Shown one piece after another: positions 8,264-15,557 of a stretch of 59,319 bases of DNA. The position numbers and the translations under genes were made by a program. The number at the start of each line of letters is the position of its first letter. Within the stretch, counting starts at the first letter, position 1. The notes beneath the pieces were generated by a model. The model saw only the letters and a program-made list of their open reading frames with translations, was not told the DNA's origin and did no database searches. This DNA is from JBLHZY01 sp050633265 (GTDB lineage Bacteria; Pseudomonadota; Alphaproteobacteria; Rhodobacterales; Rhodobacteraceae): NCBI GenBank assembly GCA_050633265.1, contig JBOEGE010000016.1, forward strand, positions 1-59,319. The letters are read 5' to 3'.

Positions 8264-9268
8264 TTAGAGGTATTTCGCCATCTCAACAGCCGTATCGGCC
8301 ATGCGATTGGAGAAGCCCCATTCATTGTCGTACCAAGTAAGAATGCGGCACATATCCCCCTCCATCACTTTGGTTTGGTCAAGCGCGAAGGTCGAGCTGT
8401 GGGGATCGTGATTGAAATCGATCGAAACATTTGGCTGATCGGTGAAGCCCAAGATGCCTTTGAGCGGGCCTGCCTTGGCAGCGGCAATGATCGCGGCGTT
8501 GATCTCTTCAATTGTGGTTGCGCGCGCGGCCTCAAAGGTCAGGTCAACGCAGGAGACATTGGGCGTTGGAACGCGGATCGCAACCCCGTCCAATTTGCCG
8601 TTCAGCTCTGGCAGCACCAACCCAACAGCTTTGGCCGCCCCGGTTGAGGTCGGGATCATCGACATGGCCGCCGCGCGCCCGCGATAGAGATCTTTGTGCA
8701 TCGTATCCAGCGTTGGCTGATCGCCGGTATAGCTGTGGATCGTTGTCATAAAGCCTTTGTTGATCCCGATCGCATCATTGAGCGTTTTGACAACAGGGGC
8801 GAGGCAATTGGTTGTGCAGGAAGCATTGGAAACGATCAGCTGATCGCCCTTGAGCGAGCCGTGATTGACCCCATAAACAACCGTATTATCCGCGCCCGCC
8901 GAAGGGGCCGAAACAAGTACACGGCTCGCGCCATTTTTAAGGTGAATCGCAGCCTTATCGCGCGCGGTAAAGATGCCCGTACATTCCAGCACGATATCAA
9001 TATGGCCCCAAGGCAGCTCTTCTGGATTGCGAATGGCCGTAACGGCAATCGGCCCACGGCCCACATCAATCGTGTTTTCGCCCGTTGTGACTATGCCCGG
9101 AAAGCGCCCATGCACGGAGTCAAACCGCAGCAAATGCGCGTTGTTTTCAACCGGGCCAAGATCGTTGATCGCCACGACCTCAATATCCTTGCGCCCCGAC
9201 TCGATGATCGCACGCAAAACATTGCGCCCAATCCGCCCAAAACCATTGATCGCCACTTGAACTGCCAT
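8264..9268 (-). CDS. gap: type I glyceraldehyde-3-phosphate dehydrogenase, NAD-type
   Basis: This 334-residue enzyme interconverts glyceraldehyde-3-phosphate and 1,3-bisphosphoglycerate. It carries the Rossmann motif INGFGRIGR, the catalytic SNASCTTNCLAP and the phosphate-binding HSYTGDQ. After the second beta strand it reads AINDLG, with the Asp that typically selects NAD over NADP. A GAGGAG site precedes the ATG. A TGTTATCGCTAACA operator lies 55 bp upstream. It is one of two gap genes in a row, with a tiny membrane-protein gene between. Confidence 0.96.
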   Translation of the reverse strand: MAVQVAINGFGRIGRNVLRAIIESGRKDIEVVAINDLGPVENNAHLLRFDSVHGRFPGIVTTGENTIDVGRGPIAVTAIRNPEELPWGHIDIVLECTGIFTARDKAAIHLKNGASRVLVSAPSAGADNTVVYGVNHGSLKGDQLIVSNASCTTNCLAPVVKTLNDAIGINKGFMTTIHSYTGDQPTLDTMHKDLYRGRAAAMSMIPTSTGAAKAVGLVLPELNGKLDGVAIRVPTPNVSCVDLTFEAARATTIEEINAAIIAAAKAGPLKGILGFTDQPNVSIDFNHDPHSSTFALDQTKVMEGDMCRILTWYDNEWGFSNRMADTAVEMAKYL

Positions 9269-9322
9269 AGGGGAGCCTCCTCAAACCATCAGAGATACAG
9301 GGGCCCGGATCATCCGCGCCTT

Positions 9323-9336
9323 TGTTATCGCTAACA
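9323..9336. promoter_or_regulatory. LacI-type (CceR-like) operator before gap1
   Basis: TGTTATCGCTAACA is a 14-bp palindrome with one mismatched pair, 55 bp upstream of the gap1 start. It fits the TGTTA-N4-TAACA motif I recall for the alphaproteobacterial LacI-family carbon regulator CceR. The same motif recurs before the second gap gene, which supports a shared regulator. Confidence 0.6.
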
Positions 9337-9387
9337 TCAGGATTTAAGCGAAAAGGTCAACCGTGAAGGCAGGGCATCACAGCGAAT

Positions 9388-9531
9388 TTAGCGCCAAAAA
9401 GCGATATATTCGGAGAGATCAGCGAATTTACGCGCGAGGAACAGGGTCGCTTCACCATTTTGCAGCAGAAAATCCGCACCAAGCGCAACAATGATTAAAA
9501 GGCCAAGCCCGATAGAGATTGAATTGGTGAT
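9388..9531 (-). CDS. 47-codon membrane protein between the gap genes, apparent ATC start
   Basis: After the gap2 stop, in the same frame, AGGAG is followed seven bases later by ATC and then 46 open codons to a TAA. The product begins TNSISIGLGLL, has one strong hydrophobic segment (about residues 5-23) and ends in an aromatic FADLSEYIAFWR tail. I recall a small uncharacterised protein of this shape beside gap in Rhodobacterales, usually starting Met-Thr-Asn. Here the Met position is ATC, and there is no ATG, GTG or TTG in frame upstream of the hydrophobic core. Either ATC initiates poorly, or the start was lost, or the base is an error. Function is unknown. Confidence 0.65.
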   Translation of the reverse strand: MTNSISIGLGLLIIVALGADFLLQNGEATLFLARKFADLSEYIAFWR

Positions 9532-9543
9532 GGCGCCGCTCCT

Positions 9544-10548
9544 TTAGTGAAGGAGCCGCCCCATTTCGCCGGCCACATCGGCCATGCGGCAGGAAAAGCC
9601 CCATTCATTATCATACCAAGCCAATACACGAACTGTGCGCCCGCCGACAACTTTGGTTTGATCCGGCGCGAAAATAGACGAATAGGTCGTGTGATTGAAG
9701 TCGATCGAAACCTTGGGCTCAGGATCGTAAGAAAGCACCGATCCCATACGCCCGGCGGCGGCTTCGCGGATGATCTCGTTGATGTCTTCAACAGTTACGT
9801 CTTTGCCCGCCTCAAAGGTTAGATCAACGGCCGAAACATTCGGCGTGGGAACGCGCATCGCCGTACCATCCAAGCGGCCCGCCAATTCCGGCAGCACTTC
9901 GCCAAGCGCTTTGGCCGCACCTGTCGAGGTTGGGATCATTGCCATGGCGGCGGCGCGGGCGCGGTAAAGATCATCGTGGCGGCGATCCAAAGTTGGCTGA
10001 TCGCCGGTATAGCTGTGAATGGTCGTCATGATGCCGCGCTCAATCCCAACCGCATCGTTCAGAACTTTGGCCAAAGGCGCAAGGCAATTGGTCGTGCAGG
10101 AGCCGTTGGAAATCATCCGCTCATTGGCCAGCATATCGCGGTGGTTCACCCCATAAACAACGGTGCGATCTACGTTTGTTGCAGGCGCCGAGATCAAAAT
10201 CTTCTTAGCGCCGCGCTCAAGGTGAACCGCTGATTGGCCGCCATCATTAAACTTGCCAGTGCATTCCAAAACCACATCAACCCCAGACCAATCCAGCTCT
10301 TCAGGGTTATAGGTCGAGGAAACTTCAATCGGGCCGCGCCCCAGATCGAGCGTATTGCCCGATGCGGTGATCTCGCCGGAAAAGCGCCCATGGACGCTGT
10401 CGTATTTGAGCAGATGCGCGTTTGTCTCAATCGGGCCTGTGGCGTTAATCTTTACGACCTGAACGTCATTGCGCGCGCTTTCGGCGATATGCGCGAGGGT
10501 GCAGCGTCCGATACGGCCAAAGCCATTGATCCCAATCGTTACCGTCAT
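9544..10548 (-). CDS. gap: second type I GAPDH, probably NADP-tolerant or anabolic
   Basis: This 334-residue paralogue of the neighbouring gap has the catalytic SNGSCTTNCLAP, HSYTGDQ and INGFGRIGR. I start it at the ATG at 10548 because GGGAG lies eight bases upstream; an upstream in-frame ATG would add ten non-conserved residues. The NAD-selecting Asp of gap1 is replaced here: KINATG instead of AINDLG. A similar INA sequence occurs in the NADP-using GapB of Bacillus, so this copy may serve gluconeogenesis or NADPH balance. Three tandem operator-like sequences lie upstream. Confidence 0.93.
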   Translation of the reverse strand: MTVTIGINGFGRIGRCTLAHIAESARNDVQVVKINATGPIETNAHLLKYDSVHGRFSGEITASGNTLDLGRGPIEVSSTYNPEELDWSGVDVVLECTGKFNDGGQSAVHLERGAKKILISAPATNVDRTVVYGVNHRDMLANERMISNGSCTTNCLAPLAKVLNDAVGIERGIMTTIHSYTGDQPTLDRRHDDLYRARAAAMAMIPTSTGAAKALGEVLPELAGRLDGTAMRVPTPNVSAVDLTFEAGKDVTVEDINEIIREAAAGRMGSVLSYDPEPKVSIDFNHTTYSSIFAPDQTKVVGGRTVRVLAWYDNEWGFSCRMADVAGEMGRLLH

Positions 10549-10627
10549 ATCGTTGATCTCCCGTTTGCGCATGCACATCGTCCATCAGTTAACGGGCGGT
10601 ATACGGGGGTATGCGCTTTTGGAAAAG

Positions 10628-10675
10628 TGTTTAGCGCCAACATGTTAGCGTAAACATGCGCTGTTAGCGGTAACG
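10628..10675. promoter_or_regulatory. tandem LacI-type (CceR-like) operators before gap2
   Basis: TGTTAGCGTAAACA (10643-10656) and TGTTAGCGGTAACG (10662-10675) are two near-palindromic copies of the motif found before gap1, with centres 19 bp apart. A poorer third copy, TGTTTAGCGCCAACA, sits at 10628-10642. The array begins 80 bp upstream of the gap2 start codon. Cooperative binding of one regulator to both gap promoters is inferred. Confidence 0.6.
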
Positions 10676-10781
10676 GCGAGCGCGCGGCGCGAACAATCCG
10701 CAGCTTTGGGCGATATTCGCCAAGAGGCGGGGAATCGCACCGTTTGGCGCGGCTTTGGCCCATGCAGGGGCTGGGCGCGCC

Positions 10782-10815
10782 AAAGAAAAGGCCCCGCGCA
10801 ATCAAGCGCAGGGCC
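10782..10815 (-). terminator. intrinsic terminator of tkt
   Basis: GGCCCCGCGC (10790-10799) pairs with GCGCAGGGCC (10806-10815), a 10-bp stem with one mismatch and a 6-base loop. On the minus strand it is followed by TTTTCTTT. It sits 25 bases past the transketolase stop. Confidence 0.8.
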
Positions 10816-10840
10816 ATATCTTAACAGTTTCGCGCCAATT

Positions 10841-12859
10841 TTAGAGAAGCGCTTTAACCTTTGCGACAACGGCCTCAGCCGTGATGCCGAACTTTTCATA
10901 AAGCGTTTCAGCCGGGGCCGAGGCGCCAAAACTATCCATACCAACGAAATCGGCCTTGGCTTCGCGGCCGCGTTCGCCCAAAAGCCAGCGATCCCAGCCG
11001 CCATTGCGCACAGCCGCTTCAACACCAACCCGCACAGGGCCCGCCGGCAGAACTTTGCGCCGATAGGCTTCATCCTGTTCGGCAAACAGCTCAAAACAAG
11101 GCATCGAGACAACCCGCGTGCCAATCCCGCTCGCTTCAAGAATATCGCGCGCCGCCATGGCGATCTCAACCTCAGAACCCGTTGCCATCAAGATCGCTTG
11201 GCGCTTGCCGGTTGCATCGGCCAGAACATAAGCGCCTTGGGCAGTGAGATTGCGCATCTTATGCTCAACGCGCACGGTGGGCAGATTTTGGCGCGACAGA
11301 ACCATTACAGATGGCGTTTTTGTTGCGGCAAAGGCAAGCTCCCATGCTTCGGCCGTTTCAACGGTATCAGCCGGGCGGAAGGTGTAAGTGTTTGGCGTTG
11401 CTCGGCAAATTGCGAGATGCTCCACCGGCTGGTGGGTCGGGCCATCTTCGCCAAGGCCGATGCTGTCATGGGTCATCACATAAACAACAGGGACCTGCAT
11501 CAGCGCCGAAAGCCGCATCGCGGGGCGCGCATAATCGGTGAAACAGAAGAACGTGCCGCTATAGGGGCGCAGGCCGCCGTGCAGCGCCATACCGTTCATC
11601 GCCGCCGCCATACCATGTTCGCGGATGCCATAATGCACATAGCGGCCTTTGCGATTCTCGATGTCGAAAATGCCCAGATCGGCGGTTTTGGTATTGTTTG
11701 AACCGGTCAGATCGGCCGAGCCGCCAATCGTTTCGCGCATGATCGGGTTGATCACTTCAAGCGCCAGCTCAGAGCTTTTGCGGGTGGCGACTTTGGGCTG
11801 CTCTTCGGAGATTTTCTTTTTCAACGCGCGCACAACAGAAGAAAGCTTCTTGGGCGCCTCGCCTGCAAAGACACGGTTAAACTCGGCTTGGCGGTTTTCG
11901 GATTGCTCCGTCAAACGGGCCTCCCAAGCGGCGCGATCTGCTGCGCCGCGCGATCCAATCGCTTTCCACTGCGCCGAGATATCAGCCGGAATTTCGAACG
12001 GCGCGCCGCTCCAGCCATAACCCGCTTTGGTGTCCGAAATCAGCTTAGGATCGGTCAAAGCGCCGTGGCCTTTTGAGGTATCCTGCGCCGAAGAGCCAAG
12101 CGCGATATGCGTCTTACAGGCAATCATTGTGGGCTTTTTGGTGCTCTTGGCGGCGGTGATCGCTTCATCAATCGCCACAGGATCATGGCCATCAATTTCA
12201 AGCACTTGCCAGCCAGAGGCCTTGAAACGCATCTTTTGATCCGTGCGATCGGCGATATCAACCGTGCCATCGATGGTGATGTTGTTGTTGTCCCAAAGCA
12301 CGATGAGTTTGCCAAGCTTTTGGCGGCCAGCAAGGGCGATGGCCTCTTGGCTCACGCCTTCCATCAAACAGCCGTCGCCAGCGATGCAATAGGTGTAGTG
12401 ATCTTGCAGCTTGCGGCCAAACCGCGCCCGAAGCGCCTCTTCGGCCATGGCAAACCCAACCGCGTTTGAAATGCCCTGGCCAAGCGGGCCGGTTGTTGTC
12501 TCGATGCCGGTCGCATGGCCATATTCCGGATGGCCCGCTGTGATCGCGCCCCATTGGCGGAAGTTTTTGATCTGCTCAAGCGTCATATCCGCATAGCCCG
12601 TAAGATGGAGCAGCGAATAGAGCAGCATCGAGCCGTGACCGGCGGAGAGAATAAAGCGGTCGCGATCCGGCCAATTCGGCGCAGAGGCATCAAATTTGAG
12701 GTGCTTTTCATACAGAACCGTTGCCACATCGGCCATGCCCATCGGCATGCCAGAGTGGCCCGAATTGGCGGCGGCAATCGCATCCAAAGTGAGCGTGCGG
12801 ATCGCGGCGGCGCGCATCCAATGTTCGGGGTGCGCCTTGCGCAGGGCTTGAATATCCAA
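10841..12859 (-). CDS. tkt: transketolase
   Basis: This 672-residue thiamine-diphosphate enzyme of the pentose phosphate and Calvin pathways has an N-terminal ThDP domain. That domain has the GDGCLMEGVSQEA motif for diphosphate and metal binding. The pyrimidine domain (YVMTHDSIGLGEDGPTHQPVEHL) and C-terminal domain follow. The gene starts with TTG (MDIQALRKAHPEHW) seven bases after AAAGGA; there is no better ATG. It follows the two gap genes on the same strand but is separated from them by a terminator and the gap2 operators, so it has its own promoter. Confidence 0.96.
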   Translation of the reverse strand: MDIQALRKAHPEHWMRAAAIRTLTLDAIAAANSGHSGMPMGMADVATVLYEKHLKFDASAPNWPDRDRFILSAGHGSMLLYSLLHLTGYADMTLEQIKNFRQWGAITAGHPEYGHATGIETTTGPLGQGISNAVGFAMAEEALRARFGRKLQDHYTYCIAGDGCLMEGVSQEAIALAGRQKLGKLIVLWDNNNITIDGTVDIADRTDQKMRFKASGWQVLEIDGHDPVAIDEAITAAKSTKKPTMIACKTHIALGSSAQDTSKGHGALTDPKLISDTKAGYGWSGAPFEIPADISAQWKAIGSRGAADRAAWEARLTEQSENRQAEFNRVFAGEAPKKLSSVVRALKKKISEEQPKVATRKSSELALEVINPIMRETIGGSADLTGSNNTKTADLGIFDIENRKGRYVHYGIREHGMAAAMNGMALHGGLRPYSGTFFCFTDYARPAMRLSALMQVPVVYVMTHDSIGLGEDGPTHQPVEHLAICRATPNTYTFRPADTVETAEAWELAFAATKTPSVMVLSRQNLPTVRVEHKMRNLTAQGAYVLADATGKRQAILMATGSEVEIAMAARDILEASGIGTRVVSMPCFELFAEQDEAYRRKVLPAGPVRVGVEAAVRNGGWDRWLLGERGREAKADFVGMDSFGASAPAETLYEKFGITAEAVVAKVKALL

Positions 12860-13255
12860 CGGGCCGTCCTTTGGTTGTGATGCTTTGGCGCCGTGATACC
12901 AACATGCGCGCGAAGTTCAAGCGCGGGCGCATGTGCAAACCGCGGATCAGGCGCATCTTGGGCGCTTTGATTGGCCGTTGGGCCGGTTTTTGGCGGTTTT
13001 GGGCCAAAAGCGCGCATGCAAGGCTTTATGCAAGGCGGATCAGTGTTGGTAATGCTTTTTCCATCGGGTAGGCTTTGATTCGGGCCCTTAGCGGATCGCT
13101 TGGGCCTTGGTGGGGCCACGGGCCTTTTGGGGAAACACGCACAACATATAGCGCCAGTCTGGCGTAATGGATGCGAAACTGACAGTATAGACCACAGGCA
13201 TTTGATGCCGCAGGCAAAGACAGGCGCTAAAAATGGCGCTGGGGAGACGGGCAAA
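12860..13255. other. 396-bp intergenic region, divergent promoters
   Basis: This stretch separates the divergent tkt and coiled-coil/zapA genes. It contains the tkt ribosome-binding site near 12866 and several GGGCC repeats at 13080-13130. I see no convincing open frame and no recognisable structured RNA. It presumably holds both promoters. Confidence 0.5.
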
Positions 13256-13771
13256 ATGAGTGACATAGTAGAGTTGGAGCGCCGGATAACGGCTGCGCTC
13301 AAACGGATCGGGGCCGGGCTTGATGCTTTGGGGCAAACCGCAGAAGCGCCCGCCGCGCCGCAAAACGATGAGGCCGAAGCAGAAATCGCCCGCTTAAACG
13401 AAGCGCTCACCGCCGAGCGCGAAGCCAATCAACAGCTCGAAGAGCGCGTCCGCGTTATCCGCGAGCGCCAGGAAACAACCGTTGCAGCGCTTGAAAAAGA
13501 AGTGGCGAGCCTGCGCGAAGAAAGCATGGCTCATGGCGCGGATTTAAGCCGCATCAAAAGGGTCAATACGCAACTGCGCGAGAACAACCAAGCCCTGCGC
13601 GAAGCCAATGTTGCAGGCCTTGCCGATCCGCATTTGATCAACAAATCCATGCTGGCCGAGCTTGAAGCCCTGCGCACACGCCGCGATACAGACCGCGCTG
13701 AGATGGATGAAATCTTGAACGAACTAAAGCCATTGATTGGTGCTGATGAAGGAGGGGCCGCGCATGCCTGA
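13256..13771 (+). CDS. coiled-coil protein upstream of zapA
   Basis: This is a 171-residue hydrophilic protein. Residues 40-120 are dominated by heptad-like Glu/Arg/Leu/Ala sequence (AEAEIARLNEALTAEREANQQL ... VAALEKEVASLREES), predicting a long coiled coil. A conserved-looking C-terminal part follows (LADPHLINKSMLAELEALRTRRDTDRAEMDEIL). The ATG has GGGGAG 12 bases upstream. It overlaps zapA by eight bases, so the two are coupled. The position suggests a cell-division or ZapA-partner role, but I do not recognise a named family and claim none. Confidence 0.8.
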   Translation: MSDIVELERRITAALKRIGAGLDALGQTAEAPAAPQNDEAEAEIARLNEALTAEREANQQLEERVRVIRERQETTVAALEKEVASLREESMAHGADLSRIKRVNTQLRENNQALREANVAGLADPHLINKSMLAELEALRTRRDTDRAEMDEILNELKPLIGADEGGAAHA

Positions 13772-14159
13772 GGTCACAATTTCCATCGGCGGGCGCGAAT
13801 TTGAAGTGGCCTGCCAAGAGGGCGAAGAACATTTCCTGCGCTCGGCTGGCGCGCTTCTTGATGGCGAAGCCACTGTTTTGAATGCACAAATCGGCCGCTT
13901 GCCAGAGCCGCGCATGTTGTTGATGGCAGGGCTGATGCTGGCGGATAAAACCGCAGGCATGGAAGAGCAGCTGCGCAATCTGGAAGACAAATTGGCAGCG
14001 CAAGACGCGTTGATTGAAGAATTGCGCAATGCCCCCGCGCCGCAAGCCGAGCGCATTGAAGTGCCGGTGATCCCGTCTGAAATCACCGATACATTCGCAG
14101 AGATTGCCGCGCGCGCAGAAGCCATGGCCGCCGCCGTTGAAGAGAAAATCGCAAGCTAA
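13764..14159 (+). CDS. zapA: cell division protein ZapA
   Basis: This 131-residue protein has the ZapA N-terminal globular domain (MPEVTISIGGREFEVACQEGEEHFLRSAGALLDGEA). A coiled coil from about residue 65 mediates dimer and tetramer formation. ZapA bundles FtsZ filaments at the division ring. I start at the ATG at 13764 because GGAGG lies nine bases upstream and the family begins here. It follows, and overlaps, the coiled-coil gene. A strong terminator follows 60 bases after the stop. 6S RNA, which often follows zapA, does not fit in the 118-base gap. Confidence 0.88.
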   Translation: MPEVTISIGGREFEVACQEGEEHFLRSAGALLDGEATVLNAQIGRLPEPRMLLMAGLMLADKTAGMEEQLRNLEDKLAAQDALIEELRNAPAPQAERIEVPVIPSEITDTFAEIAARAEAMAAAVEEKIAS

Positions 14160-14219
14160 CCGGATCAGCCGCCGCTGTGGCGCGCTCTTTTTGCGGCACA
14201 AATGCAGACAGCAAATATA

Positions 14220-14252
14220 AAAATGGCGGGCCCCATCAGCGCCCGCCATTTT
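14220..14252. terminator. bidirectional terminator between zapA and grxD
   Basis: AAAATGGCGGGC (14220-14231) pairs perfectly with GCCCGCCATTTT (14241-14252), a 12-bp stem with a 9-base loop. With A and T runs on both sides it can end both convergent genes. Confidence 0.9.
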
Positions 14253-14277
14253 CATTATTACTTAAGGCAAAAAGCGA

Positions 14278-14637
14278 TCAGCCGTTGGCTTCGCGGATCT
14301 TCTCAGAAGCCTCTTTATCATAAGCAACGCCGTTGGTTTCAAACAGTTGATCCAACTCGCCAGACAGCGTCATCTCGGTGATGATATCGCAGCCGCCAAC
14401 AAACTCGCCCTTAACGTAAAGCTGTGGAATCGTTGGCCAATCTGAGTAATCCTTGATGCCCTGGCGCAGCGCTTCATCGGCCAGAACATTCACATCGGCA
14501 AACTCAACGCCCATGAAATTCAACACGCCAGCAACCCGGCTCGAAAAGCCACATTGCGGCATCGTTTTCGTGCCCTTCATGAACAATACAACATCGTTGT
14601 TGGTGACGGTTTCTTTGATCTGATTTTCAGCGCTCAT
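14278..14637 (-). CDS. grxD: monothiol glutaredoxin, Grx4 type
   Basis: This 119-residue protein has the CGFS active site (MPQCGFSSRV) of monothiol glutaredoxins, which bridge [2Fe-2S] clusters with glutathione. The glutathione contacts WPTIPQLYVKGEFVGGCDII are present. It probably delivers iron-sulfur clusters or senses iron together with BolA, whose gene lies next upstream on the same strand, 104 bases away. The grxD-bolA pairing is widespread and functionally meaningful. The C-terminus is slightly longer than in E. coli. Confidence 0.95.
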   Translation of the reverse strand: MSAENQIKETVTNNDVVLFMKGTKTMPQCGFSSRVAGVLNFMGVEFADVNVLADEALRQGIKDYSDWPTIPQLYVKGEFVGGCDIITEMTLSGELDQLFETNGVAYDKEASEKIREANG

Positions 14638-14741
14638 GGCTTGATGTCCTATGCTGGATCGGTGTCTTTTTGGCGCAAACCGCCGTTGCCCAATATATAG
14701 GGGTGTGCGGGCGGCTTTTCTAGCGCCGATTGGTCGCGGGC

Positions 14742-14984
14742 TTAAGCGGGGGCCTTGGTGGTGAGGGCCAGCGCATGCAAAGCGCCGGCGGGCCCATCCA
14801 TTTTATCTTTGAGCGCGGCGTAAACCGCGCGCTGCTGCTGGACCCGGTTTTTGCCTTTGAAGCTTTCGTCAATCACCTCTGCGGCATAGTGATTTCCATC
14901 GCCCGCCAGATCGGTTATGGTGATCTGGGCGTTTGGGAAGCTTGCGCGGATGAGGTCTTCGATTTCTTGGGCTTCAATGGCCAT
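14742..14984 (-). CDS. bolA: BolA-family protein
   Basis: This 80-residue protein has the compact BolA fold: an N-terminal helix (EIEDLIRASFPNAQITI), a central HYAAEVIDESFKGKNRVQQQRAVYAAL and a C-terminal strand ending HALALTTKAP. BolA proteins partner monothiol glutaredoxins through a shared [2Fe-2S] cluster, here presumably the product of the downstream grxD. I chose the ATG at 14984 with GGAG upstream; a longer reading adds 18 residues of low-complexity sequence not seen in the family. Confidence 0.92.
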   Translation of the reverse strand: MAIEAQEIEDLIRASFPNAQITITDLAGDGNHYAAEVIDESFKGKNRVQQQRAVYAALKDKMDGPAGALHALALTTKAPA

Positions 14985-15043
14985 GGGGCATCTCCGTTTG
15001 TTTGAACCAGATGTAGGGCGCGCGCGCGCCAAGCACAAGCAGG

Positions 15044-15553
15044 CTAGGGGTGCAGATGATGCGCCAGAGATTTGAGAAATGCGCGGATAGCGGGCAGGGT
15101 TGGCCCGGTTGCAAGGGTTTGCGTGCTTTGCGGGGTAAGGGGCGCGCTGAGCTGAGATTGAAAGGCGGTGAGCGTCTTTTGCTCGGGCGCTGAAAGCGGC
15201 AATTTGGCCGCCGTTTGAAGCAGTTCAAGCGCGTCGTGAATGGCGCGCATATGGGCAAAGCTTTCGATCATTTGCGGGGTTGTTTCGGGCGCATCTTGCC
15301 AGCTAACGCCTTGATACAACTCTTGGAAAACCCGCTGCCCGGCCCCGGCGCAGCCATAGGCCACACAGCCCGAAAACCCTGCCTCTTTCAGCCCATCGTG
15401 GATCGAGCAGCTGTGATGATCAAGCTTGGGGCAGGGCAGGCCTGCGGGCTTATCAATGGCGAAATGCGCGCCCCTGTCAAAGGCCAGCGCGAGGCAGCAA
15501 AGCGCGGCACAACACGCACAGTCCGGGGCAAGCGATGGCAGGGGCGCTGCCAT
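15044..15553 (-). CDS. Cys-rich protein coupled to purL
   Basis: This 169-residue protein has nine cysteines within its first 68 residues (CxCC near 12-15, CC at 19-20, then 41, 49, 63 and 68). They lie in the pattern CACC..CC.LAF..GAHFAIDKPAG.PC..L...CSIHD.L...GF.GC..YGC.GAGQ. I recall the same module at the N-terminus of some actinobacterial pentapeptide-repeat proteins; here it is followed by an Ala/Leu/Gln-rich helical tail with no repeats. The arrangement suggests metal or cluster binding, but no function is known to me. The ATG lies four bases after the purL stop, so it is translated with purL. Confidence 0.75.
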   Translation of the reverse strand: MAAPLPSLAPDCACCAALCCLALAFDRGAHFAIDKPAGLPCPKLDHHSCSIHDGLKEAGFSGCVAYGCAGAGQRVFQELYQGVSWQDAPETTPQMIESFAHMRAIHDALELLQTAAKLPLSAPEQKTLTAFQSQLSAPLTPQSTQTLATGPTLPAIRAFLKSLAHHLHP

Positions 15554-15557
15554 CCGC

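Noticed and set aside
13075..13255. Possible 6S RNA upstream of the coiled-coil/zapA pair
   Set aside because: 6S RNA is often next to zapA, but the GGGCC repeats do not give a long hairpin with a central bubble that I could fold by eye.
14160..14277. 6S RNA downstream of zapA
   Set aside because: The 118-bp gap is too short and is mostly a terminator.
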